A DNA stretch of 64,000 nucleotides from Tetrahymena elliotti 4EA. Lineage: Eukaryota; Ciliophora; Oligohymenophorea; Hymenostomatida; Tetrahymenidae. Below are positions 1-13,055 of this stretch, piece by piece. The DNA is taken from NCBI GenBank assembly GCA_000231825.2, contig JH720305.1:198845-262844 (forward strand). The letters are read 5' to 3'. How positions within the stretch are numbered: the stretch's first letter is position 1; each line of letters opens with the position of its first letter. A program made the translations under genes and the position numbers. Below the pieces are notes generated by a model that worked only from the letters and a program-made list of their open reading frames with translations, ran no database searches and was not told the origin of the DNA.

Positions 1-3000
1 ATTTACTTGACTGATTCATTGATTGAAAATTCATGTTGATTTGATTTTTGAAAATAGGTTCTGCTACATTAGTTGAAAAGTTAGACAATAAAAATAAATA
101 TATAGCAAAGAAAATAGTCTTAAGTAGTTTAAATCCAAAGCAATAAGATAGCGCTCTGCAAGAAGTAAAAAGATTTTCAATTGCCTCATTTTTTTTCTTC
201 ATTTCTATATTTGCAATGAGGGATTTTAAATTATTTGAAAGAGCAAATAAATTAGATGAGAAATAGCAATTAGAAAATGAAAGTAGAACAATAAATAGTT
301 AATTATAAAATATATAAATTAATAGGCTTAGTTATTGAAGGATTTAAATCATAAAAATATAGTTTCGTATATAGAAAGCTTCAAAGAAGAGGACTTGTTA
401 ATTATAATCATGGAGTATTGTGAGCGTAAGCAGATTTTTGAATTGTTTTTTTAGCAATTGCAAAAGGGAAAGTTTTCTTCAACAAATGCAAATAAAAAAA
501 TGAATTTGTTGTTGCTTTATACATCATCATGCTAAAATTTTTAATTTAATGTATTTTTGTATAATGTAAAATGATTTAGATGGAGATCTAGCCTTTCATA
601 TTAAAAGAAAGAAGCAAAAGAAAGAATATTTTCCTGAAATGTTAATCGTTAATTGGTTCTATGAACTAGCACTCTCAATAAAATATATACATGAAAAAAA
701 GATTTTGCATAGAGACATCAAAACATCAAATATTTTCATTACAAAAGATGGCACTATTAAAATAGGTGATTTTGGTATTTCAAAAGTGTTGGAAAACACT
801 ACTTCAGTGGCAAACACTGTAGTGGGAACTCCTTATTACATGAGGTAATTAATATATATATACATAATAGTATCTTGTTAGAAATAGGCATTTATTGATC
901 TTATTTGATAAATTTAAAATAGTAAAAGTGGTGATTATTTATTAATTAGCTATTTATATTTAAACCACTACTTATTTTCAAATTTTAACAATTATAATAA
1001 TAATATTAAGATAGTTATTTAGAATTTCTCATTTATTTTTTAAATGTAAATTTATATAGTCCAGAAGTTTGTGAAAGCAAGCCATATACTTATAAATCCG
1101 ATATTTGGGCTCTGGGTTGTGTTTTATATGAGCTTTGTGCTCTTGAGGTAAATCAAATCGCTTTTTAAATTTTATGAAATAGAATCTAGAGCTAGGGTTA
1201 TTTGCTATTTATTGGTTTAATTATTTGGTAGACCAAAGCAAAAAGATGACCTGACCTGTCTATTTTAAAATCTACATAAAATTACCATCAATAAAAATAA
1301 ATGAAAAATTTTTTTTAATAAATAAAAAAGCATGCATTTGAGTCAAATAATCTTCTAGGACTTATATTCAAGATTGTATAGCAAAATATATCAGACATAC
1401 CTAGCTTTTATTCAAAAGAGCTAAACGAATTAATTCAGTAAATTAATTATTCATTTAAAAAAGATTTTTTATTCAAAAGTTTAATTTTGTCATTTAAATT
1501 TGTAAAATTAATAAATTTAAATTTTAATTAAAAAAAGTAAGCTCTTAAATAAAAACGAGTAGGAAAGACCAGTTATAAATGATATACTAAATGATATAAG
1601 CACTTAGAAGTTATTTAAATAATATTTAGAAGTAAGAGTTGATTCTTCATAGGTGAAATCAGACTAGTAAATTAGTCATTCAAAAAGATCTTCAAATAAC
1701 CATCAACACCAGCATCATCACTAAGCTCTTTCAAGTGGTGCTGATATAAAAGGTAGCACTAACAAAGAAAATAATGCACAAAACTAATTTATCATAACAG
1801 ATAAAACAAATCTTCCCAAAAGTAGCTTACAAGATGGTACTTCTTCAATGTAGACTGTTGATAGTTAAATATATCAAATAAATAATTAACAAATAATATA
1901 GAATAATGGCTAAAACAACCATCATGAACATAAAGAGGAACCAGAATATAAAATAAAAGCTAAAATTGTTAGAAGAAATGTCTACACTCCTGATAATTTC
2001 TCTAAAAATAATAGTGAGCATCCTCACTCATAAAATCCAATAAATTCTAACAACAACGCATTAGCTTCATTAAAATAAATTGGCAATAGTAATATTGATG
2101 CTGCTGCCTCTAATCATAGCCATAATGTTAGCACTAATAATACATAGAATATAAATAGTAATGCAGTCAGTATTAATAATGATTTTAATAAGGATGGAAC
2201 TCATGATGAATATTATCATGATGAAGATCTAAATACTTTCAAATCTCAAAGAAATAAATTTGATGAATCAACTGCTATTAAACACAATAATTTCATCAAA
2301 TAAGAGTCACCTGCCTCTTTATAAAAAGTTAAATCTCAATCGACTTTCAACCATTAATCAAAATTCAAAAAAGAAGATGGCTCTAAATAAATCGATATGT
2401 TCTCATCTTCTAGAAATGCAAATCACCAACAGTATATTTTCATTTAATTATTTATCTTAAAATATTAAAAACTATTTTTATTATTATAGAGCTGTATCTC
2501 AACCTCATAATATGATGGTAAATAGTTAAGGGAATCAAAGAAATCCTTAATATTAAAACCTTTATCAACAAATCGTATCTTAAGAGCAAATATACAGCCA
2601 ACCTGCTTTTGTTAAATAAACCCCAAAGCAATTAGCTTAACGTAAAAAAGAAGAAAAAACTAGACTTTAACAAGAATAATTAACTGAATACACTAAATCA
2701 CAAGTAAAAAACTCAATGATTTCTCGTGAAAGATACATATAAAATGTTTATGGGGAAAAATTTTTATCTAACTAAAGTGTGCTGAAATAATATGAAGAAA
2801 GTGTTCACAAACAACAAAAAAATTTACATTTAGAACCAATACAACTCAACAATATGAATGCCAAATAATTGCTCAAAAATAACTTTATGAGTGATAGAAA
2901 CTCTTCACCAACAACAATTAATCGTCATCAATAAACAAACGTAAATCATAAAGAATAAAGAGATAAATTTACAAAAACGTTTTTTTATGAATAATTTATT

Positions 3001-4677
3001 TAGTTCATGATGGTTGAAACTCAGTTTTAGTAAGACATACCAATACCTAGTATTAATGGGTAGTTCACCATTTTATTTCTTAATAATTTGTTAACATTCT
3101 TTTGCAATTTATATGAATAGAAATAATCAAAGATCTCCAAAGAATATAAATTAGACATATAAGCAATAGTTAGAGAATCCCAATATATACTCTGAAATAG
3201 ATTATCCAATAGAGACTACAGACAAATTTGCTGTGTCAACTTAGATTAATCATAGAAGAAAGAACACGGGATCTAAATGTGATGTTGCATCTTTAATTTA
3301 AGAAGAAGATCAAAAAAATACTTACAATATGATTCATAAAAACGTTCCTGCTAGTTATAAAAATTAACTTGCGTTTTTAAATGGAAATGTTTAAAAAACA
3401 TTCAAATTTCACACTTAGTAAGATGAATTAGCTGAGAGCGAAGTTCTTGATTAGCAAAATATTTAAAATAAATTTAATTTAAATAAAATAAAATAAAAAA
3501 TTCAGCCCTTACAATAATAAGAGCATAGCATTAGTCTTCACCATTAATCGTAGGGTGGAGTAAGTTACTCAAATACTCAATTTGAATCTGAAATAACTTT
3601 AGACTAAATAAAACACAATGAAACAATTTATCAAGACATCCCTCTACCTAATGTTAAAAAGACTGATAGCGAAGCTTTAGCTTCACCCAACCAAAATAGT
3701 TTTGATAGCCATATAAGTAAAGAAGACGCTTCTGATTCAACTAATGACAACAATAAACATTTCTAGAACAACAAAGGCTTACAATATAAAATTAAAACCA
3801 AGCACTTGCAATCTAACTTTAAAAACTAATCTAGCCAACAAAGACAAGATACTTAAGAAGATGAATATGGCCAAGAATAATTTGAAGATTATTTTAGTGA
3901 TGAAGATGCAGAAATTAAAAAGTAACTAAAGTTATAATAGAACAACAGTAAAGAATAACATAAGAAATAATAAAATTATGCAAACAATAATAGTAACACC
4001 AGCAATAATGCAAATAATAACAATAATAATATTAGCAAAATTAATCACCTTGAGGGTAATTCTTTTTTTTAATATAAATTTTTGTTAAATTAATAGTTTA
4101 ATATTTTATAAAAAAGCAATAGCAGAAAATGATTGTGAATAAACTTAATTTACTCCTCTGTAGTCTATGATAGGTCATCAATAAGTAGTCAGTTTTCAAT
4201 AAAGCACAAGAAAATATTCAAATGGAAAATCTTAAATAAATAACTAAGAGTCTGGAAAATAATCTAAGAATATCCAACGTTAGAATTCCAGTAATTCAAA
4301 TGATGATTTACCACCTTAGCGTTTAAGCAATAATCACAATAGAAACTCCCCTAAAAACATTAATGACAGCAATTTTAAAAATAATTCTAATACCTAAATG
4401 AGCCAAAATTAAAGCAAACTGATAAGTTTAAGAAAGAAGTGTTAGCAAAGTCTTGGTGATAATTTTGAGAAAGTGTATGAAATCATATAAAAATCTAACT
4501 AACAAAACATTAAAGACTAAAAAGTAAATTAAAATAAAACAAAATTATCTTTAAATTAATTTCTATTTTTAAAAGATGTTATAGATGCTTGTTGACATAG
4601 TAGGAAAGAGAAAAATTAATGACTGCTTTGAGGTTGAATAGCTAATATTCATAGAAGAAGAAATGAGAAAAAAATGA
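1..4677 (+). CDS. NEK-family Ser/Thr protein kinase, 5'-truncated, with long Q/N-rich tail
   Basis: Exons read as 58-164, 326-425, 580-844, 1060-1147, 1331-1437, 1538-2431, 2490-3059, 3121-4055, 4117-4523 and 4576-4677 keep one frame with TAA/TAG as Gln and stop at TGA 4675. The first 57 bases look like the end of an intron, so the N-terminus and most of the glycine loop lie outside. The visible 1190 residues start in the kinase N-lobe (AKKIV holds the ATP lysine), with HRDIKTSN near residue 112, DFGIS near 132, then GTPYYMSPE and NEQERP. This is an active-looking NIMA-related kinase. About 900 residues rich in Q, N, S and H follow. The last exon encodes a tail (DCFEVEQLIFIEEE) that resembles the C-terminal block of some ciliate and plant NEKs. 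NEKs commonly act in cell cycle and cilium length control; the specific role here is unknown. Confidence 0.88.
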
Positions 4678-5837
4678 TAATGATTGTCTTAATTATGAAT
4701 TAGCTGATAAAAACTTAAAAAAAATAGATAGTACGTATTTAGCCTTTTTGCTAACTAAAAATTGAAATATTTCAATTAATTATTTTAATTAAATTAGAAA
4801 GAAATATACCCTATTGTAAATTAAATTAATTGACTTAACCTCTCTAAGTACATTACAAAACTAATTAATAAAATTAACTGATGAATAAATATATTTTACA
4901 ATTAATTTGAGCATAAGAATTCAAATAAAATACTTGAATCTTTCTCTAAAAAAAAAACAAAAAATAAATAAGAAATATAAGCAATATTAAAATTTGTAAA
5001 TAGTTTAAATTTATGGTGTTAATATGTATTATTTAATTTAGCATCATTCAATATAATTTATCAATCACCTATATTTCATCTCATTTATTTTGCATTAAAA
5101 TCTCCTTTTTCTTTTAATTTATAACCTTAAATATTATAAGTTTATAAATTACAATTAAACTAATTCATATTTAAATGTCTTACTTTCTATAAATTAGTAA
5201 TAAGAATAAATTCTCAACTCTCATTTTTATGCAATCTGCAAATTAAATTTACCAATTTTACGCATCTGAAAAGCATCTATCTCTTTCATAAAGTTTAACT
5301 TTTTGTTTAATGAGCCTTTTTTTTAATTAAATTTATGTTTCTTATTTTTTAGACAAAGAGCATTTAAAATTTTGAATAGTTAAATTTACAAAAGTCAATG
5401 TTTTAAATATTAAATTCTTTAGCTGTTATTGGATATGCAATTATTTAATAATTTATGATTTAAAAAATTATTTCTTGACAATAATTCATCAGTTATTTTA
5501 TTTCTTATCATTAAGATTGAGAAATCACTCAAATTTTTAACATAAATACAAAGCAGAGATATTCTAAATTAGCTTCAGAGTATTATTAAAAATAACTAAA
5601 GAAGCAAATTCTATTAACTCTTGTTAGGATTAATGCTTTTTGAATAATCTAAATAAATTGATTTCTAGATGATAATAAATATGCATTTTATTTAGATCAG
5701 CTATTTAAAAATTTCTATTTGTAAATATTGGTATATCTTTGAAATTTAAATAGTGCTTAATGAAAGGATAATATTTATTAAAATTTCAAAAAATCTGAAT
5801 ATCTGAATTAAATTATAAAGATTGTGTTTTTAATAAG
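4678..5837. other. Intergenic, no gene seen
   Basis: About 1.16 kb of AT-rich DNA between two plus-strand genes. All frames are broken by TGA and no protein-like stretch, tRNA or repeat was seen. It must hold the kinase 3' end and the promoter of the next gene, but no motif can be named. Confidence 0.6.
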
Positions 5838-8203
5838 ATGAGTGGAGAAATAAATATGAAAGACAGTTAAATAAGTACTTCTTCTGTAAATACTTAAAAT
5901 ACTAGCATTATAAAATCTGAATAAGATATAAGAATAAGATGGATTTGTTCTTTCTTGGATGGAAGAACACATGCTTTATTCAATGATAAATCAGGCCTTA
6001 TTTTACACAGAGAGCATGGTAAGATTATTTGACAAATTATTTATACTCATTTCAATAAAATTATTAAATAGAATGCTTTACATATTTCTCTAAATTGGGA
6101 AATAAATTGAGATTTATGTCTAAGAATATTCCATGCACTGAATCGATTGAATTCAAAGTTAATCTTGTGTTTAAGGTGAATAAAATATACTATTTGGAAT
6201 GTTGAATTGTAATTGATTGTTTTAAAATATAGAATTTGAATTAATATAATGATGTTCCAACAATTAAATCTGAAAAACTGTATAGTGATTAAGAGGAAAT
6301 ATTAAATAGTTAAAAAATTAGCTCTTGTATTTGGAGTTTAAGTGGGGAAGATAGTGATTTTGAAGTAGATGAATTTGGAAACATTAGTATTATATCTTTA
6401 GAAGGACACTCAAAGCTAACTCTACTAAAAAATAAATTTGTTTTTATAGTAGAATATTTACAATTAATACCAAAAAAGAAAGCAACTTGGGAAAATAAAT
6501 TAAATTAATACAATGAAGACGAAGAAGAATCATAAGAAAATAGTATATTAAATGGTGAAAGATTACTTAAGAATTAATTGAATTCAGGGGATTTTGATTT
6601 TCATAAAGATTTTCTTTAGAAATATAATCTGAAAAAGCAAAGTGATAGCCAAAAGCAAAGCAAAGGAAAAGTTAAATTAGCCTTTCCCTACATAAAGATG
6701 AAGAAAATATATACAATTTTTAACTTTCCTGAAAGATGGACTCTTCCTTTATATTTATTGTGGTCTAAATTGGAAAGATAGGGATTTTCTTCTTAGATTG
6801 GGGATGAAGTTTAGCTTGTTCACCATCCTCATTTTTAACAAGATTTTATTGATTATTTGCATTTTGATATCTCATCTGAATCATATGAAGATGTTTCATT
6901 TAAAAATTACATTAGAGAAAAATATGGCTTAAATAAGATTAATTCAAGCGAAGCTATGACTGAATTGCCTAATATTGGGATGCTTAATTAAATTTAATTT
7001 AAGAATATAAATTCAGAAAACCTTTGGAGTAATGATGAAGCTTTTCCTTTATTTGATTAACCTAGATATTCTGAAAGAATATAGTATACATGGAAAGATG
7101 GATACACTTCTTGGATTAGTAAAGAAAAAGAAATTTATTTATTTAATGATAAAGAAAATCTATTTTTGTTTTCCACTCAAAACGGTAATAAATATTTTAA
7201 ATCTAAAAACTTTGTTTAATAAATAAACCCCTTTTTCTAAAGGAAAGTTTTTCCATGAAGTAGAAGAAAATGATTTGAGATCCTTAGAAAATGAAAAAGT
7301 TATTAATGTTTTGCAAGTATGGAGAGACGATGAGAAATCTGTTTTATTGAGTTCTTTTTCTAAGTTAAGAGAACATGATTCTCTTATATCAAATAAAGTA
7401 GAAGTTATTAGTGATATCAAGTAAGCAAATAAATAGCTATTAAGTAAAAAAGAAGATAAGGAAGAAAGCATTGCTTCATTATATAGTGATAACTATGAAA
7501 TACTTCATAAATGTGAAAATGAGTTAGGAAAATTTGAAGCTTTCAAGAATGGATGTATCAAAATACTTTTTAGAGATAGAACTATTTTAAGATGGATGAA
7601 AGGTTCTGATTAGGTTCATATCATTTCTAGATACGGAGACTAAGTTAGTATTTTAGCTCAATCGCCATAAGAATTTTAAGAGTATTCATTTGTTACTTAA
7701 ATTATGAATTTAGTTTAGAGATTTAATTTAAGTCATTAGAATAAAATATTTATGAATTAATTAATAAAAGGTATGTGGACAGAGCAATAGAGTTTAGAGA
7801 ATATTGCTTTACCGACCCAAAAGAAAAGATTGAAAAAGAAAGAAAGTAACAAGAGCTTAGAGAGTTAGTTAATTTTGAAATGAATAAAAATGAAAGGTTT
7901 CTAACCATTTTGAAAGGCAAAGTACCGGAAGAAATAAGCAATCAATTAAAACATAATGAATAACAATAATCCAACAACCAAGTTTACAATCCAAACCACT
8001 CTATAAATTCTCAAGTTTCATAATAAGAATTATATTATTCTACTCCATTAAAGTAATCTAATTATTTAAATGTAAACTATCTTGGAAACTCACAATTCTA
8101 GAATCAGCAATCACAAAAATATCAGTATCAAGATTTGTAAAATTAAGATATGAATGAAATGATTTAAAAGTAAATTCATTTTCCACTTTTTATACTTTTA
8201 TGA
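5838..8203 (+). CDS. C5orf34-like protein
   Basis: Five exons (5838-6018, 6072-6175, 6233-7184, 7243-7731, 7791-8203) give 712 aa ending at TGA 8201. The layout follows animal C5orf34 (about 640 aa). An N-terminal beta-rich segment has FNDKSGLILH. A second has CIWSL, then FGNISIISLEGHSKL. A FPERWTLPLYL segment corresponds to the EEWKYPLSL region of the human protein. Near the C-terminus, GCIKILFRDRTILRW is followed by a YSFVTQIMNLVQRF helix. The repeated F-N/R-D-x-T/S...L pattern is like a polo-box strand. The family has no firmly established function. The tail after residue 600 is Q/N-rich and ciliate-specific. The intron before 7791 was placed because it is the only GT...AG that restores frame (59 bases, 7732-7790). 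The match is from memory of the human sequence, not a search. Confidence 0.72.
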
Positions 8204-8755
8204 ATTCAATATTCTAATTCTATTTTTATTAACTAAATAATTAGCATGATGAGATAAAATGAATAAATGCTTTAGAAGTTAAAGTAAGTTTTATGAGAAA
8301 ATAAAATAAGATAAGACATCTCTAAATGGAAATAAGAAAATAAAATTAATTATATCTATGAACTAAAAATAACTTTACAGACAACATACCCTAAAAATTA
8401 TTTTTTAATTAATCCAGAAATACCTATTGCTGTATAAAATCATATGATGACTCTCTAAAAGAAAATAATAAAATTAGTTGAAAATATGCTTATGAAAATC
8501 TAATAAAAATTCATTTAATAAACAAATTAAAATAAACACAAACTATTTATAAATTTTTAATAAAATTCATTTGAGCACAAAATTGTATGTTATTTGTCTA
8601 ATAATCAGATTATATAATATTTTCACCAATTTTCTTTAAACGCTTCTTCAGATTTTGATATATTTTAGAATATGTTGTTGTGAAGGTATTATGAATTTAA
8701 TTAATTTGATTAATTAAATTTCTAAGAAAATATCTAAAAAGTAGATTAGTTAAAA
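8204..8755. other. Intergenic, no gene seen
   Basis: About 550 bases separating the C5orf34-like gene from the first TPR gene. It is AT-rich with TGA in every frame; no RNA gene or repeat was seen. Confidence 0.6.
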
Positions 8756-10261
8756 ATGATGATAAATTAATAAGCAATGAAATCAAGATAATTCTTCCTT
8801 GATAGTAAGTTAACGGAATGCATAAATTATGTTGATGAAATTCAGGTTGGTGTGAATGATTTTTAGTCTTACAAGTATTGTTAGATTTATAAAGGATTGA
8901 GTTTTTTTGAGTTAAGTTTGTAAGAATAAGGATAGAAATGCTTTTAAGATCTAATTCAATTAAGCCAAGAAAAAAGTTAAAATAATGCTGATGAATTAGA
9001 TATTATCATTTAAATTCTTTATCAATGGCAAAACTTCGATGAAGAGTAAGCAAAAGCAAAGAAAAATAATGAAAATTTGTTAATGTAATGTGAAAAGTAT
9101 AAGGAGTTGTATGGATCTAAAGAGAATTATAATGAGTATATCTATTTATTTGGTATTAGCGTTTATAATTTTATAGATTACTATCCTGATAAGAAAAACT
9201 GTGAATATTTGGATAATTTAGTCTAAAATTAATCAAAAATTTAGCAATTTAATTAAGAAAGCATCATTTTAATTGGATGGATGTATGATTATTTAAATTA
9301 GCATGATGAAGCTAGAAAATGGTATAAAGTATTAGAAGAAATTAATCCTAGATATCCAGGTTTAGCAAATAATATTGCTCTTACATATGAATAAAAAAAT
9401 GAATAAAATTTAGCAGAAGAATATCTTTTAAAAGCAGTTGAAATTTGCCCATAAAATGCTGTAATTTTAACTAATTTAGCTTTACATTACTAAAATAGTG
9501 ATTAAAAATAAAAAGCTATTGAATTTTTTGAAAAATCTTTTGAAGCTAATCCTAAATTTATTAATTGCATTCTTTGTTATTCCAAGTTAATGATATCAAA
9601 CTAAGATACCTAAAAAGCTAGGGAAATTCTATTAAAAGGAAATGAGATCAACTAAAAAAATGTTGACATTTTGCTTCACTTAATGAGTTTAGAAGCAGAA
9701 GTTAATAATTTTGAAATAGCCTAACAATACTTAAACTAGGTTTTGGAAATCAATCCCAATGAAGGTTTTCCTGAATACAAATATGGCAGCCTTTTATTTG
9801 ATAAAAATTAATATGATTTATGTGAAACCTAATTTTTAAGATGTTTAAATAAAAATCTCTCTCCTCATTTTGTTGGATATGCAATTTCGAAATTGGCATA
9901 TTCATATTTTTCATAGTACAAATTTATTGATTCTTTCTAACAGCTTATGAAATTAGGAAATCTAGATATTCCTAACTTTCAATTCTAAGAAGAATTGGAT
10001 GGTATAGGATACATTCTAGATGAAATAGATGCAATATCATTGTAGTAAAAAGTATCCATTTTAAATTCATACTATGGGATTATATAAACAAGATATGGTC
10101 AAATAAAAAAGTGTACTTAAAGTTAATTTTTCAAATGCCTTTTAGAATTTAAATCAGACAATTATAGAAATATTGTTAGTATAATAGCTTACTAAAGGAG
10201 CATTTAGAATCTATTAACTTTTAAGCAAAGCTTTAATCATTGGGATTTGTTTCTCTCTTGA
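8756..10261 (+). CDS. TPR-repeat protein, HWDLF family member 1
   Basis: A single uninterrupted ciliate-code frame of 501 aa, ATG ATG to TGA 10259. Helical pairs with TPR-like residues run through the middle and C-terminal half, for example GWMYDYLN...EARKWYKVLEEINPRYPGLANNIA and AEEYLLKAVEICPQNAVILTNLA (described here in pieces). The chain ends IAYQRSIQN...NHWDLFLS, the family signature. TPRs are protein-binding scaffolds; no catalytic domain is visible and no partner can be named. It is the first of four head-to-tail relatives (next at 11158, 13056 and 15212). No introns, unlike most genes around it. Codon use is typical of the window, with many TAA/TAG Gln codons, so there is no sign of foreign origin. 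Confidence 0.85.
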
Positions 10262-11157
10262 TTTTCTATCAAAATAGTATTTTTTCATTGTTGATAGTAT
10301 CTCAAAATTTATTAAAATGTTTGTTTGTTATAATGTATCTTAAAAATGTACTTTTTATTGGTAACACCTCTAGTGATTTCAAATAATTTAAGCATTTAAA
10401 ATAAATTTCTTTAAAAAATTAAAAGCATTTTATTATTTTAAAAGAAAAACACTTTAAACGATCAAATAAATTTCCTGAATGAAATGTTTAAAATTATTAA
10501 TTTTTTAACAAAATAACATGATAAATTTTAATTAATAATTAGAATACAGTTTAAATTTGATTTTCCTTTTGTTTTTTAGAAAAATATATTTTATGTGAAT
10601 CTAAATATTAATTTATTTTGCATTTTTAGTCAAGATTTTTTCATTGATTTCTTAATTGCTAAATGAAACTTATTACTATGAAAAAAAAGAAACACTTGAG
10701 AAAATAAATTTGAAAAGCATTAAATAAGATAAAAAATCCTTGAGATTTTGAGTTGCATTTTAGATAGTAAATATATTCAGTGCTTTTATTAAATAATAGA
10801 AAATATATGATCAAAAATTAATGATAGAATATTATCTTAAGGTTGTGTTTTTTTAAATTTTGTTTTATTAGATAATTAAAACAATTAGCATTAAAAAAAC
10901 AAAAGCATATTTCTGTGAAGAAATGATATGATTAGAAAAATAATTCAATTGAATCAAAACTCCTTAAGATTTTATACTTTGTTTTAGAGTAGATGATATT
11001 TTTTTAAAAAATTTTTTCAGTACTTTTATTAAACAATAGAAAATATCTTATCAAAAATAATCTGAATGCTGTGTTTTATAAATTTTGATTGATAGATAAT
11101 TAAAAAAAATAAAATTAAAAAAATTAGTTCTAAAAATACATTTTTATTTAGAAGATA
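10262..11157. other. Intergenic spacer containing a degenerate direct repeat
   Basis: About 900 bases between TPR genes 1 and 2. It has no coding frame but contains two related stretches, described separately at 10738-11115. Confidence 0.6.
10738..11115. repeat. Degenerate direct repeat, two copies about 225 bases apart
   Basis: Copy 1 begins near 10738 (ccttgagattttgag) and copy 2 near 10961 (ccttaagattttatac). Both continue through a shared core of the form cagt(g/a)cttttattaaa(t/c)aatagaaaatat, and later both pass through a gataattaaaa stretch. The order of blocks is the same in both copies, so this looks like an old local duplication of noncoding DNA upstream of TPR gene 2. Function unknown. 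Confidence 0.6.
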
Positions 11158-12645
11158 ATGATGATTCTTACATAAACAACTAAAGAAATTAGAAATTTAT
11201 TTTTGCATAGCAAGTTTTAGGAATGTATTGAAGCATCCAAATAAATTTAAGCTAGTGACAACGATTTTAACTCTTATTTGATATCAAATATGTATTAAAT
11301 TTTATCTACATTTGAAATTAGCGAATTTGAAGATGCTTAGCAATAGTTTAAACATTTAATTGAGGAAAGAAATTAGAAAAAAGGTGAGATGGTTGATTAA
11401 GTTGATTTGTTAGTGATGTCTTTTTATTTATGGGAATTATGTGATTGTGACAATTACAATTCTGAAGAATAAAATGAAGAATTACTAAAATTAATAAAAG
11501 TTTACGAAAGCCTTAATAAGGTAGAGGATCTAGATCAAGATGGTATTTATCATTTAGCTTTGTCAATGAATATTTTTATAGATAACATTTAATATGATAA
11601 TAATGTTTAATGTCTTCAGTTTTTTGAAAAAGCATAAAAATTAAACAATGAATTTGACTAAGAAATTAAGTTCTTAGAAGGATGGATGCTAGATTATTTA
11701 GGAAAATATGAAGAGGCCATTTAATCTTAACTAAATCTTTATGAATAAAATAAATATTTCCCAAGCATCTGTAATAATATGAGCGTAACATATAAGAATT
11801 TAGGTGAGAATGAAAAAAAAGAATAATTTCTCTTACAAGCAGAAGAAATTTAACAAAAAAATATTGTTGTTTTGCATAACTTAGCTATGCATTACCATTA
11901 AAAGAATGAGTAAGAAAAAGTAGATGAATACTTTTAAAGGGCAAATTAAATGTACCCCAACAATAGTCATACTTACTTAATACAAGGGCTTATATATATG
12001 GCTATAGGGGAACATTAAAAAGCATTTGAAGCATACTAAAAAGGTCTTTAAATTAATCCAAATGACTGTGATATCTATGAAAAACTCTCTATATTAGAAC
12101 CTGAAAACTTTTAAGAGTATTTACAAAAGTGTATTTCATTAAGACCAAAAAAAGCAAGCTATTATCTGTTGTTATCTGAAAGATTTTATTATTAAAATTA
12201 AATAGATTAATGCTTAAATTATTTAAATTAAGCATAAAACTGTAGATTAACAGATCTTTAACATATCCGAATTTTTACAAGAAAAATTATGTGCTTCTAA
12301 GCTCTTCATAATAATGAAGAAGCTTTACAGTAAGCTGTATTACTGTTAGAGAAAAATAAAATAAAAATACCTAACTTTCTTGTATTTCAAATATCTAAAT
12401 AAATAATTTAAATTTAACTTCCTACTCCAAAGAAAATGACTATTTTAGACTCCTTTAACTTTAATTATCTTTCAAGATTAGATGAATTTATTACATATTT
12501 GAATTAAAGTGATATCAAGTGCATTTTTATAATGAAATAGTAGCAATTTATTACCACACTCCAATTGATCGCATACTAAAAATTAATATAATCCTATTTA
12601 ATTTATTAAAATTCACTATCTCATTGGGATTTACATATAATTTGA
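11158..12645 (+). CDS. TPR-repeat protein, HWDLF family member 2 (divergent tail)
   Basis: Intronless frame of 495 aa from ATG ATG at 11158 to TGA 12643. It aligns by eye with its neighbours: GWMLDYLGKYEEAI, then NNMSVTYKNLGENEKKEQFL, then HNLAMHYHQKNEQEKVDEYF are successive TPR helix pairs, followed by a Q-rich repeat near NPNDCDIYEKLS. The end reads LIAYQKLIQSYLIYQNSLSH and WDLHII, so the signature is HWDLH rather than HWDLF. This is the most altered tail of the readable members and could mark relaxed constraint. Probable protein-interaction scaffold; partners and location unknown. Confidence 0.82.
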
Positions 12646-13055
12646 ACTTATCTCTAAAGTATGGACAATATTTTAAAAATATGTATCATAATACAACAAA
12701 CCTGTTTTCACAAATTAAATTTTATTCAAAAAAATTTATTTTTTTTAATTTTTTTTTCTTTCTGAAAATTGAATTTCAAGATTTTCAAAATTAAGAGAAA
12801 AATAATTTTAACATTATTTTTTTGTTGATAATTTATTTTGAGAAATAATTTAGAATTGAGATTAGAATGAAATAAAACTTTTAAATACTACTTATTTAAT
12901 CAATAATTAATTTTTAATTGAATGCCTTATTATTTATTGTTTTAGTATAATTTTTGATCAGATTATTTATTATTCTCCTTTCCTTTTTTTAAAAAGATAA
13001 ATTTATGCTGTTTTAATTATTAAAATTTAAGAGTAGCAAGCAAATTTATTTAAAA
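12646..13055. other. Intergenic, no gene seen
   Basis: About 410 bases of A/T-tract-rich spacer between TPR genes 2 and 3. No motif recognised. Confidence 0.6.

Noticed and set aside
639..848. A 69-aa standard-code frame with kinase motifs
   Set aside because: It is only exon 3 of the NEK gene cut by the intron at 845; TAA and TAG are Gln here, so standard-code frames in this window are fragments or shadows.
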